The translations under genes were made by a program, and so were the position numbers. This document shows positions 1 to 5,658 of a DNA stretch of 5,658 bases, piece by piece. The notes under the pieces are model-generated. The model saw only the letters and a program-made list of their open reading frames with translations, was not told the DNA's origin and made no database searches. This DNA is from Clostridiaceae bacterium. Its GTDB lineage: Bacteria > Bacillota > Clostridia > Saccharofermentanales > DTU023. Every line of letters starts with the position of its first letter. Positions within the stretch are counted from its first letter, which is position 1. Location of the stretch: the NCBI GenBank assembly GCA_012511185.1, contig JAAZGN010000089.1:1-5658 (forward strand). Reading direction: 5' to 3'.

Positions 1-2278
1 CTTCCGGATAATAGCTCTTGATGTAGGACAGAATGCGTTCGACTTCCCTGTTGCTGACGAAGGCTCCCTGTCCCCTGACCGCCTTGATCGAACCGAGCGG
101 AAAGTAGAGCATGTCTCCCCTTCCCAATAATTTCTCGGCTCCACCTGAATCGATGATGGTCCGTGAATCGACCTGGGAGGCGACGGCAAAGGCAATCCGC
201 GAGGGGATGTTGGCCTTGATGACGCCGGTAATGACATCAACTGAAGGGCGTTGTGTCGCGATAATGACGTGGATGCCGACCGCCCTTGCTTTTGCCATCA
301 ATCTTGATATGGCACTTTCAACCTGGTGCTGGGTAATAGCCATCAGGTCAGCCAGTTCATCAATCACGATCAGAATATGGGGAATGGCCTCTTCCTGGTC
401 ATCCGCCTTTCTGCTACGACGTACGGCATCGTTGTAAGAGGCAATATCGCGCACTTTTTTGTCCGCGAAAAGACGGTAGCGCCTTTCCATCTCCGCACAG
501 GCGTAGTTAAGCACACCGTAGGCTTTTTCGGGGTTGGTCACCACGGGTTGAAGCAGATGAGGAATCCCGTTGTAGACATTGAGCTCCACGATCTTGGGAT
601 CAATCATCAACATACGGACGTCTCGGGGAGACGAGCGGTAAAGAATGCTGACAAGAATGGAATTGATGCATACCGATTTGCCTGAACCGGTTGCCCCCGC
701 GATTAAAAGATGGGGCATCTTTCCCAAATCACACAGGATGGCCTCACCGCCCACATCGCGGCCGAGGGCTGCGACAAGAGGGCCGCGCGCTTGCTTGAAC
801 TCCTTTGACTCAAGCAGGCTTCTCAGGAGGACCGGACTCATTTTTTTGTTGGGAATCTCAATTCCGATGGCTGCCTTGCCCGGGATCGGTGCCTCGATTC
901 GGACGCCCATCGCCGCAAGGCTGAGTGCAATGTCATCTGAAAGGTTGACGATTCTGCTCACCTTGATCCCCGGTCCCGGCGCCAATTCGAAACGCGTGAT
1001 GGTGGGACCGGTTGTGTAATTGACGATGTGGGCGTCGACACCGAAATTGTCCAGGGTTTCCTCAAGCTTGCGTCCCAGTTCGCGGATCTCCCGGATCTCC
1101 TGCGGTGTCTTTTTCATTCCGCTGTCCTCTTTCAGGAGTGTGAGGGGGGGCGGCCGGTACTCCGATAAGACACTCAGCTGTTCAGAGCGGTAGCGTTTAA
1201 CCGGCTTTCTCCGACCGGTTCCTGAAGGATCGGCTGTCTTCAGGAATTCAGGGGGCCTCATGGTCACTCCCTGGGGGGCTATGCGTTCCCGGGTCACCAG
1301 TTGCGGGTCAAGTGACGCAGGAGCAGAAGCCGCCGATGGAGGGGTAAAGAGGTAAGGAACACCTTGTAACGGCATGCGTGGCTTGCCCTCCCCGTCAACT
1401 GATCGGTATCCGGGAGGCGGTTTATGAAACTGGATTTTCCCGTTTTCATGTCCTGTCTCAGTCTCAGCGGGCGGATAAAGGGTACTCCAGCCGACAGGCC
1501 CCGAAGCTTCAGGAAGAGGCGACTCAACAGGAGATCCATCTTCCTCCCCTCTGTCAACCGGCGGCCTGCGCTTGAAAAATCTGGAAAAAAGACCCTGCCG
1601 AACTTCCTCCTCCTGAAGCTCTTCCCCTTCTTCTTCATCCGTTTCAGCAGGGGAACCGGGAAGCTCATCGCGTATTAAAGAGGGCCAGCCGGCCATCCGG
1701 GAGGGTGACAGGCCAAAGGCGGAGACGAGAACCGTGATGAGGAGGGTAAAGAGGATAATCAGGGCGCCTGTCAGCCCCGCAACACGTTCCAGGGAATTGG
1801 CAATTAGTCCGCCTGCCAGGCCACCGCTCCAGTGGTTACCCGTCTGGATGGACTGGGGGAAACGGCCAAAGTACCAAAGTTCACGGATAAGGCGCAATCC
1901 GGCGATTTCACCAGGATCCACAGGTCCGATCACAGCCACAAGCTGCTCATAGGGTAGTACGAAGAGCGAAATCAGTGACGTGGCGACCAGGTAGATTAAA
2001 AAGAGCGCGCCCGCCTGCTTTGCCGTAACGGCGGCCAGGTGCTGGAGAAAAAACATAAGGGAGAAAATGAAAAGAATGACCGGCAGGATAAGAGCCGGTG
2101 TACCGAACAGGCTGGAATTAACGGTAGAGAGCGCACGGCCGAGCCAGCCTGTCCAGGTTGCCGGCGCGTATAGGGCAAAGGCCATGAGCAGGGACAGAGC
2201 CAGAAACAAGGTCCCTAAAATATCCCGTTGCTGGCGTCTTGTCAGCATCTTGTCCGTTTGTCCTTTTGATTCCGGCAT
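1..2278 (-). CDS. ftsK: DNA translocase FtsK/SpoIIIE family, C-terminus cut by window edge
   Basis: ATP-driven, membrane-anchored DNA pump that moves chromosomal DNA through the closing septum (FtsK) or into the forespore (SpoIIIE); the sequence does not decide between these roles. The frame is open for 759 codons from ATG 2278 to the left edge. Hydrophobic segments lie at about residues 20-38, 61-82, 89-109 and 153-189, the usual four-helix N-terminal anchor. An acidic and proline-rich linker follows (about 190-370, with an acidic run at 214-225). The motor starts near the conserved PPLTLL (377-382). Walker A is GATGSGKS (528-535), Walker B is ILIVIDEL with D640/E641, and the TQRPS motif is at 675-679. 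The family usually has 750-880 residues; the winged-helix gamma domain that reads polar DNA motifs should lie just outside. The chosen start has GAGGT ten bases upstream, inside the end of the Nudix gene, only 8 bases away, which suggests translational coupling. A second ATG at codon 11 is possible. Confidence 0.97.
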   Translation of the reverse strand, partial: MPESKGQTDKMLTRRQQRDILGTLFLALSLLMAFALYAPATWTGWLGRALSTVNSSLFGTPALILPVILFIFSLMFFLQHLAAVTAKQAGALFLIYLVATSLISLFVLPYEQLVAVIGPVDPGEIAGLRLIRELWYFGRFPQSIQTGNHWSGGLAGGLIANSLERVAGLTGALIILFTLLITVLVSAFGLSPSRMAGWPSLIRDELPGSPAETDEEEGEELQEEEVRQGLFSRFFKRRPPVDRGEEDGSPVESPLPEASGPVGWSTLYPPAETETGHENGKIQFHKPPPGYRSVDGEGKPRMPLQGVPYLFTPPSAASAPASLDPQLVTRERIAPQGVTMRPPEFLKTADPSGTGRRKPVKRYRSEQLSVLSEYRPPPLTLLKEDSGMKKTPQEIREIRELGRKLEETLDNFGVDAHIVNYTTGPTITRFELAPGPGIKVSRIVNLSDDIALSLAAMGVRIEAPIPGKAAIGIEIPNKKMSPVLLRSLLESKEFKQARGPLVAALGRDVGGEAILCDLGKMPHLLIAGATGSGKSVCINSILVSILYRSSPRDVRMLMIDPKIVELNVYNGIPHLLQPVVTNPEKAYGVLNYACAEMERRYRLFADKKVRDIASYNDAVRRSRKADDQEEAIPHILIVIDELADLMAITQHQVESAISRLMAKARAVGIHVIIATQRPSVDVITGVIKANIPSRIAFAVASQVDSRTIIDSGGAEKLLGRGDMLYFPLGSIKAVRGQGAFVSNREVERILSYIKSYYPE

Positions 2279-2286
2279 GGTATTTG

Positions 2287-2952
2287 CTACCTCAAGAGGC
2301 CTATGGTAAGGGCAGTCAGGAGAATGCCCAGACATGTTTTCCCATCAGTCAGGATACCGTTCCTAATATCGTCAAGCGCCGTTTCGAGGTGAATACGTTC
2401 GCAGGAGATATATTCGCCTTCATCCGGGCTGGCCGGACCTTTCATCAATTCGCGGGCCAGATAGATATGAATGACTTCATCCGTGTAGCCCGGCGAGGGA
2501 TAAAATCGAATCAGAAGATCCCATCGGTCAGCAGTTAAGCCGGTCTCTTCAGCCAATTCCCTGCGCGCGCAGGTCAAGGCATCTTCTGACGGATCCAGCT
2601 TGCCTGCGGGGATCTCACGCGACGGGCCGCCGGTGCCCACCCGGTACTGATGAACGAGGTAGATGGATCCGGTCTCATCAAGGGCGACCACACAGGAGCC
2701 GCCGGGGTGCCTGACTACCTCGCGGGTCGTACGCCGTCCGTCAGGTAATTGGACCTCTTGCACTTCCACTGAAAAGATCCGCCCGATAAAGCGCGGATCA
2801 ACGCTAAGGACTTCCTCCGACAAAAGCGGCTCAGCTGCGCAGCAAGGCCGCCTTCCTCTTTCTGTGCCTGGCTTTGGATCTTCAGGTAAAGCGCGGGGCG
2901 TGCGGACGTCAGGTATGCGCTTCCAACGGTTTTTGTCCTGCCCTTGACCCAT
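2287..2952 (-). CDS. nudF: Nudix hydrolase, ADP-ribose pyrophosphatase type
   Basis: Probably a cytoplasmic enzyme that hydrolyses ADP-ribose (and perhaps related nucleoside diphosphate sugars) to AMP and ribose 5-phosphate. The Nudix signature GX5EX7REUXEEXGU is complete at residues 117-139: G117, E123, then RELAEETGL at 131-139, with E135 and E136 as metal ligands. The stretches TREVVRHPG (76-84) and LVHQYRVG (99-106), and FYPSPGYTDE (150-159) after the box, are typical of the ADP-ribose subfamily. The product has 221 residues; similar enzymes have about 170-210, and the family-like part begins near residue 45. The first 44 residues are basic, proline-rich and not recognised. ATG 2952 was chosen because GGAGG stands ten bases upstream; a TTG at codon 44 (2823) would remove the extension but has no good ribosome binding site. 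It sits between rnhA (18 bases) and ftsK (8 bases). The subfamily call is good; the exact substrate is inferred. Confidence 0.92.
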   Translation of the reverse strand: MGQGQDKNRWKRIPDVRTPRALPEDPKPGTERGRRPCCAAEPLLSEEVLSVDPRFIGRIFSVEVQEVQLPDGRRTTREVVRHPGGSCVVALDETGSIYLVHQYRVGTGGPSREIPAGKLDPSEDALTCARRELAEETGLTADRWDLLIRFYPSPGYTDEVIHIYLARELMKGPASPDEGEYISCERIHLETALDDIRNGILTDGKTCLGILLTALTIGLLR

Positions 2953-2970
2953 CCTGCTTAAACCTCCACT
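2953..2970 (-). promoter_or_regulatory. Ribosome binding site in the rnhA-nudF gap
   Basis: The 18-base gap between the rnhA stop and the Nudix ATG holds GGAGG at 2967-2963, ten bases before the ATG. It supports the long form of the Nudix protein and leaves little room for a separate promoter, so the genes are probably co-transcribed. Confidence 0.7.
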
Positions 2971-3447
2971 TCAGTTCCGTGTCGCATTTCGAAGTATTTC
3001 ATTGACCGCCATTTTATCACAGCGGTTGTTGTATTCATTGTCGGAATGGCCTTTGACCTTGTGCCAGCTGATGTCATGACGCAGGTGTTCCTCCCAGAGC
3101 GCCTTCCATAAATCCTGGTTGGCGACAGGCATTTTGGCAGCATTTCTCCATCCCCGCTGCCGCCAATTTTCAATCCATCGTTCATTGAAAGCAGAAACGA
3201 GATAGGCGCTGTCACTGAACAGATCGACGCGGCAGGGCCTCTTGAGCGATTGCAGTGCCTTGAGCGCCGCAGTAAGCTCCATGCGGTTGTTGGTCGTGCC
3301 GGGCTCGTAGCCAGAAATTTCTTTTTCAACATCCATGGCGCGGACAATGGCGGCCCAGCCGCCTGGACCCGGATTGCCTGAACAGGCGCCGTCCGTGTGG
3401 ATGGTGACCTTCGTAAGTGATTGTTCCTTATTTGTTTGAACATTCAT
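2971..3447 (-). CDS. rnhA: Ribonuclease HI
   Basis: Cytoplasmic endonuclease that cuts the RNA strand of RNA:DNA hybrids, removing R-loops and replication primers. From ATG 3447 the product has 158 residues, close to the 155 of E. coli RNase HI, and the whole fold is present. The four acidic catalytic residues are visible: D19 in HTDGACSGNPGPGG, E57 in NNRMELTA, D79 in FSDSAYL and D144 in NRCDKMA, together with the catalytic-loop histidine H134 in VKGHSDNEYNN. The basic-protrusion sequence WIENWRQRGWR follows the E. coli pattern. The start is uncertain. An upstream in-frame ATG (3462) overlaps a TATAAT box and has no Shine-Dalgarno sequence. ATG 3447 also lacks a properly spaced one, but lies where transcription from that box would begin. 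An internal GTG (13 codons after ATG 3447) has only a distant AAGGA. It is first in an apparent operon with the Nudix gene and ftsK. Confidence 0.97.
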   Translation of the reverse strand: MNVQTNKEQSLTKVTIHTDGACSGNPGPGGWAAIVRAMDVEKEISGYEPGTTNNRMELTAALKALQSLKRPCRVDLFSDSAYLVSAFNERWIENWRQRGWRNAAKMPVANQDLWKALWEEHLRHDISWHKVKGHSDNEYNNRCDKMAVNEILRNATRN

Positions 3448-3453
3448 GCCTTG

Positions 3454-3459
3454 ATTATA
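3454..3459 (-). promoter_or_regulatory. Candidate -10 box (TATAAT) of the rnhA-nudF-ftsK operon
   Basis: A perfect TATAAT reads 3459 to 3454 on the minus strand, just downstream of the tRNA terminator, where an operon promoter is expected. No TTGACA-like -35 lies 16-18 bases upstream; the closest, TTGCCG (3488-3483), is 23 bases away, and there is no TGn extension. Six bases separate the box from ATG 3447, so a transcript would begin at or next to the start codon. A chance match within the 5' end of a longer ORF is possible. Confidence 0.45.
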
Positions 3460-3486
3460 CATGAGGGTCCGGGGATACAGCCCGGC

Positions 3487-3520
3487 AAAAAGGGACTGCT
3501 TCCAGCGAAGCAGTCCCTTT
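3487..3520 (-). terminator. Rho-independent terminator of the tRNA operon
   Basis: A perfect 14-bp stem (arms 3520-3507 and 3502-3489) with a four-base loop (3506-3503) is followed on the minus strand by a T run (3491-3487) that continues from the base of the stem. It starts four bases after the CCA end of tRNA-Pro, the right place to end the tRNA transcript and any pnp readthrough, and it separates these from rnhA. On the plus strand the stem is followed by only three T residues, so it is much weaker in that direction. Confidence 0.93.
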
Positions 3521-3524
3521 CACA

Positions 3525-3601
3525 TGGTCGGAGTGACAAGACTTGAACTTGCGACCTCTTGCACCCCAAGCAAGCACTCTAGCCACCTGAGCTACACCCC
3601 G
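3525..3601 (-). tRNA. tRNA-Pro(GGG): tRNA-Pro, anticodon GGG
   Basis: The minus strand folds into a complete cloverleaf of 77 bases, including an encoded CCA. The acceptor stem is CGGGGTG with CACTCCG (one G-U pair), the D stem GCTC/GAGT, the anticodon stem CTTGC/GCAAG with loop TTGGGGT, a five-base variable loop, and the T stem GCAAG/CTTGT with loop TTCAAGT. Anticodon GGG followed by G37 reads proline CCC/CCU codons. The C1-G72 pair with discriminator A73 is the known mark of bacterial tRNA-Pro and agrees with the anticodon. It is the second gene of the operon, 43 bases after tRNA-Trp and directly before the terminator. Confidence 0.97.
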
Positions 3602-3614
3602 ATCTTGTATGGAG

Positions 3615-3638
3615 AACCCCGGCTTGTCAGCCGGGGCC
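3615..3638 (-). other. Hairpin in the tRNA-Trp/tRNA-Pro spacer
   Basis: On the minus strand CCCCGGCT (3624-3617 opposite 3636-3629) forms an 8-bp perfect stem around loop GACA (3628-3625). In RNA two further G-U pairs (3638/3615 and 3637/3616) extend it to ten. It is followed by CTCC, not a U run, so it is unlikely to be an efficient terminator. It may be a processing or pausing structure between the two tRNAs; the role is not known from sequence. Confidence 0.6.
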
Positions 3639-3644
3639 CTCTTC

Positions 3645-3719
3645 TGGCAGGGGAGACAGGATTCGAACCCGCAACCCACGGTTTTGGAGACCGTTGCTCT
3701 ACCATTGAGCCACTCCCCT
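3645..3719 (-). tRNA. tRNA-Trp(CCA): tRNA-Trp, anticodon CCA
   Basis: The minus strand gives a complete 75-base cloverleaf with encoded CCA. The acceptor stem AGGGGAG pairs fully with CTCCCCT; the D stem is GCTC/GAGC, the anticodon stem ACGGT/ACCGT with loop CTCCAAA, and the T stem GCGGG/CCTGT with loop TTCGAAT. Anticodon CCA reads UGG (tryptophan); discriminator G73 and A1-U72 fit bacterial tRNA-Trp. With anticodon CCA, not UCA, this gene gives no hint of UGA recoding. It is the first gene of the operon and lies four bases after a GC-rich leader hairpin. Confidence 0.98.
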
Positions 3720-3723
3720 ATCA

Positions 3724-3744
3724 GGTGGCGCCTCGGGCGCCACC
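3724..3744 (-). other. GC-rich hairpin just upstream of tRNA-Trp
   Basis: A perfect 9-bp inverted repeat, GGTGGCGCC with GGCGCCACC, closes a three-base loop (3735-3733). On the minus strand it is followed by TGAT and then the first base of tRNA-Trp. With transcription starting near 3750, this hairpin would be almost the whole leader of the tRNA precursor. No T run follows, so it is not a typical terminator for pnp. It may also act as a 3' stability structure on pnp readthrough RNA. Confidence 0.65.
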
Positions 3745-3746
3745 GG

Positions 3747-3780
3747 ACGGCGTTCATCATAGCAAACGGATGAAAGCCGT
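3747..3780 (-). repeat. Imperfect inverted repeat overlapping the tRNA promoter
   Basis: Twelve-base arms ACGGCTTTCATC (3780-3769) and GATGAACGCCGT (3758-3747) match as an inverted repeat at 11 of 12 positions, separated by ten bases, with arm centres 22 bp apart. The left arm occupies the promoter spacer and touches the -35 box; the right arm overlaps the last three bases of the -10 box and reaches the expected start site. It could be an operator, or a hairpin in pnp readthrough RNA. Confidence 0.6.
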
Positions 3781-3785
3781 GTCAA
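3756..3785 (-). promoter_or_regulatory. Sigma-70/sigma-A promoter of the tRNA-Trp/tRNA-Pro operon
   Basis: Minus strand TTGACA (3785-3780, perfect -35), an 18-base spacer, then TATGAT (3761-3756, five of six -10 bases). The expected start point is near 3748-3751, about 30 bases before tRNA-Trp. The -35 box begins nine bases after the pnp stop codon. The bases between -10 and start include a GC-rich stretch, as is common at stable-RNA promoters under growth-rate control; that regulation is inferred. The tRNA pair can therefore be transcribed independently of pnp. Confidence 0.85.
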
Positions 3786-3794
3786 TCGATCTGT

Positions 3795-5658
3795 TTAGAA
3801 ATGGCGTCCTTTGCGCGGTTCTCCCTTTTGGCCGCCGGAATCCTCGCCGTCACGCTTTTCGCGGCGTTCGCTATTTCCTCTGGAATAAGAGCCGCGCGAA
3901 CCATCACGGCTTACACGGTCACCGCCGCGGTCTCCGCTATTACGGTAGTTCCTGCTGCCGCCGCGTTGTCCATCAGGGCGTCTGTCGCTGCGGCCACCGG
4001 ATCGTGTCTCCTCTCTTTCAACGTAACCTTCGGGCTTTTTCATCAGGTCGCGCATTGAAAGATTCAGCCTTCCCTGGTCATCGATTTCAGAGACAACAAC
4101 TTTGACATGGTCACCGACCGAAAGGACATCCTCAACCTTGTTAACCCGTTGCCAGGACATTTTCGAAATATGGACGAGCCCTTCCTTGCCCGGAGCAATC
4201 TCAACGAAAGCGCCGAAGGTCATCAAACGGGTGACAATGCCATCAAAGACGGTGCCCGGCTCGGGATCAAAGACAATGGCACGGATGATCTCCATGGCCT
4301 TCTTCCTGGCTTCCGTATCGGTGGAAGCGATATAAACGTGGCCAAGCGAACCTTCTTCCTCCACATCGATCTGGGCGCCTGTCAGCTCAACGATCTTGCG
4401 GATCACTTTGCCGCCCGTGCCAATCACGTCACGGATCTTGTCGGAGGGGATATCGATTTGATCAATCTTGGGTGCGTAGGGCGACAGCTCCGTTCTCGCC
4501 TGGGCAATAACGGGATCCATAGCCTGATCCAGAATCCGGAGCCGGCCTTTGCGGGTCAGCTCGAAGGCGTCGCGGATCATGTCAATCGTCAGGCCATCCA
4601 CTTTGATGTCCACCTGGACGGCTGTAATGCCATCCCGTGTTCCCGCAACCTTGAAGTCCATGTCGCCGAAGAAGTCCTCAATGCCCTGGATATCCATAAA
4701 TACCAGGTAACGATCCGTGTCCTCAGGGTCGATGATCAGCCCGGAAGAGATCCCTGCAACAGGCTTTTTGACCGGTACGCCGGCCGCCATCAGCGCAAGG
4801 GAGCTGGAGCAGACCGAGGCCTGCGAAGTTGACCCGTTTGACATGGTCACTTCCGCTACGCAACGGATGGTATAGGGGAATTCATCGAGGCTGGGCAGGA
4901 CGGGAATCAGTGCGCGCTCCGCCAACGCACCGTGGCCGATTTCACGCCGGCCGGGCGAGCGGTTGGGGCGGGCCTCACCGACACTGTAAGCAGGGAAGTT
5001 GTACTGGTGCATGTAGCGTTTGCTATCCTGCGTGTCGACACCATCCAGACGCTGCGCGTCATCAACGGTGCCAAGAGTGCAGATGGTCATGACCTGGGTC
5101 TGGCCGCGCGAGAACAAGGCGGAGCCGTGAACGCGCGGGAACAAGTCGATTTCTGCTTTCAGCTCTCTGATGTCTTCAAGACTGCGTCCATCGACACGCC
5201 TTTGTTCATTGAGCAGGTAGTGGCGTACCACTTGCTTTTCCAAAGCGTCGATTACTTCGGAAGTAAAAGCGGCCAGCTCTTCGTGCTCCTCATTGATGAA
5301 TAGTTTGATCTCAGCGGCCAAAGCGGAGACTGCGCGGTCCCGCACGGATTTATCCGCCGATAGGACGGCTTCTTTCATACGGTCAAAATAGCGCTCACTT
5401 ACAAGGCCGAGCAGGTCCGCCGGCGCCTTTTTTGATTCATAGGAGAATTTCTCCTTGCCGATTTCATTGCGCATCCGCTTGATCAGCCTGCACACCTCAC
5501 CGATTACCTGATGGCCCTGCTCGATGGCTTCGAGCATCATCTCGTCGGAAACTTCATTGGCCCCGGCTTCGATCATGCAGATCTTTTCTTCTGTTCCGGC
5601 CAGGAAAAGATCCAGGTCAGATTTATTCAGGTTCTCCAGATCGGGATTGACCATGACC
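3795..5658 (-). CDS. pnp: Polynucleotide phosphorylase (PNPase), N-terminal part outside the window
   Basis: Phosphorolytic 3'-to-5' exoribonuclease, normally a trimer, releasing nucleoside diphosphates during mRNA decay. The frame is open to the right edge; ATG 5654 is internal, since INP-type residues there match about residue 168 of complete PNPases, so about 165 residues are missing. Counting from that ATG: end of the first RNase PH-like domain (1-30), all-helical domain (about 35-125), second RNase PH-like domain (150-370) with FSRGQTQ, RREIGHGALAERAL (236-249) and the phosphate-binding SNGSTSQAS (272-280). Metal and active-site residues D327, D333 and K335 lie in EDFFGDMDFKVAGT. A KH domain (about 395-460) has its GTGG loop at 412-415, and an S1 domain (464-535) ends in GRLNLSMRDL. 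The last 75-79 residues are an Arg/Gly/Ser/Asp-rich tail. The stop is 76 bases before tRNA-Trp, and no terminator with a T run stands between them. Confidence 0.98.
   Translation of the reverse strand, partial: VMVNPDLENLNKSDLDLFLAGTEEKICMIEAGANEVSDEMMLEAIEQGHQVIGEVCRLIKRMRNEIGKEKFSYESKKAPADLLGLVSERYFDRMKEAVLSADKSVRDRAVSALAAEIKLFINEEHEELAAFTSEVIDALEKQVVRHYLLNEQRRVDGRSLEDIRELKAEIDLFPRVHGSALFSRGQTQVMTICTLGTVDDAQRLDGVDTQDSKRYMHQYNFPAYSVGEARPNRSPGRREIGHGALAERALIPVLPSLDEFPYTIRCVAEVTMSNGSTSQASVCSSSLALMAAGVPVKKPVAGISSGLIIDPEDTDRYLVFMDIQGIEDFFGDMDFKVAGTRDGITAVQVDIKVDGLTIDMIRDAFELTRKGRLRILDQAMDPVIAQARTELSPYAPKIDQIDIPSDKIRDVIGTGGKVIRKIVELTGAQIDVEEEGSLGHVYIASTDTEARKKAMEIIRAIVFDPEPGTVFDGIVTRLMTFGAFVEIAPGKEGLVHISKMSWQRVNKVEDVLSVGDHVKVVVSEIDDQGRLNLSMRDLMKKPEGYVEREETRSGGRSDRRPDGQRGGSRNYRNSGDRGGDRVSRDGSRGSYSRGNSERREKRDGEDSGGQKGEPRKGRHF

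Noticed and set aside
1294..1668. A minus-strand frame inside the ftsK linker region
   Set aside because: It is a different frame of the same strand as ftsK, opposite low-complexity linker coding sequence, with an Arg/Leu-rich product typical of shifted reading.
2958..3443. A 161-codon minus-strand frame overlapping rnhA almost completely
   Set aside because: The other frame encodes RNase HI with all catalytic residues; this one starts at an ATG inside it and shows no domain.
3525..3719. The tRNA genes as an integration site for a mobile element
   Set aside because: No integrase, no duplicated tRNA 3' end and no phage or plasmid gene is visible; both flanks are core genes.
3724..3744. The hairpin after pnp as a rho-independent pnp terminator
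   Set aside because: The stem is strong but is followed by TGATAGGGG, with no T run, and lies downstream of the tRNA promoter; I list it as a leader hairpin instead.
3798..4034. The RG-rich pnp tail as a frameshift artefact
   Set aside because: The frame runs without break from the S1 domain to a stop codon placed just before the tRNA promoter, and the mix of R, G, S, D and E is that of a plausible disordered tail.
3461..4105. A 214-codon plus-strand open frame crossing both tRNAs and the pnp tail
   Set aside because: It reads antisense through two tRNA genes, a terminator and a repetitive coding tail; the peptide has no family features.
4107..4832. A 241-codon open frame on the plus strand, antisense to pnp
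   Set aside because: It lies wholly opposite the second catalytic and KH regions of a well-conserved PNPase, has no recognisable domain and is explained by codon bias of the minus-strand gene.

Overview
This window looks like ordinary core chromosome from a bacterium of the Bacillota, probably a Clostridia-type anaerobe. The inference rests on three things: the PNPase and FtsK/SpoIIIE sequences read like clostridial family members, pnp and ftsK/spoIIIE lie near each other in many Firmicutes, and base composition is moderately GC-rich by eye. Genus and species cannot be told from here. Every gene I can support is on the minus strand, so transcription runs from right to left. I see no mobile element, CRISPR array, phage gene or defence system.

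Layout in transcription order: (1) 5658-3795, polynucleotide phosphorylase (pnp), with its N-terminal part beyond the right edge and an unusual Arg/Gly/Ser-rich C-terminal tail. (2) 3785-3487, a compact tRNA operon: a strong sigma-70/sigma-A type promoter directly after the pnp stop, a GC-rich leader hairpin, tRNA-Trp(CCA), a spacer hairpin, tRNA-Pro(GGG) and a clear intrinsic terminator. (3) 3459-1, a second transcription unit: a TATAAT box almost touching the rnhA start codon, then ribonuclease HI (rnhA), an ADP-ribose pyrophosphatase-like Nudix hydrolase (nudF-like), and the DNA translocase FtsK/SpoIIIE. FtsK is open for 759 codons and runs off the left edge before its C-terminal gamma domain. 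The three genes are 18 and 8 bases apart and look like one operon.

Together these are housekeeping functions: RNA turnover (PNPase), translation (two tRNAs), removal of RNA from RNA:DNA hybrids (RNase HI), nucleotide-sugar sanitation (Nudix) and chromosome segregation (FtsK). No previously undescribed system is visible. The points most worth checking are regulatory: a dyad wrapped around the tRNA promoter, the hairpins flanking tRNA-Trp, a possible leaderless rnhA message, and the disordered PNPase tail. There is no gene-free stretch over 300 bases; the longest stretch without protein coding (3448-3794) is filled by the tRNA operon.
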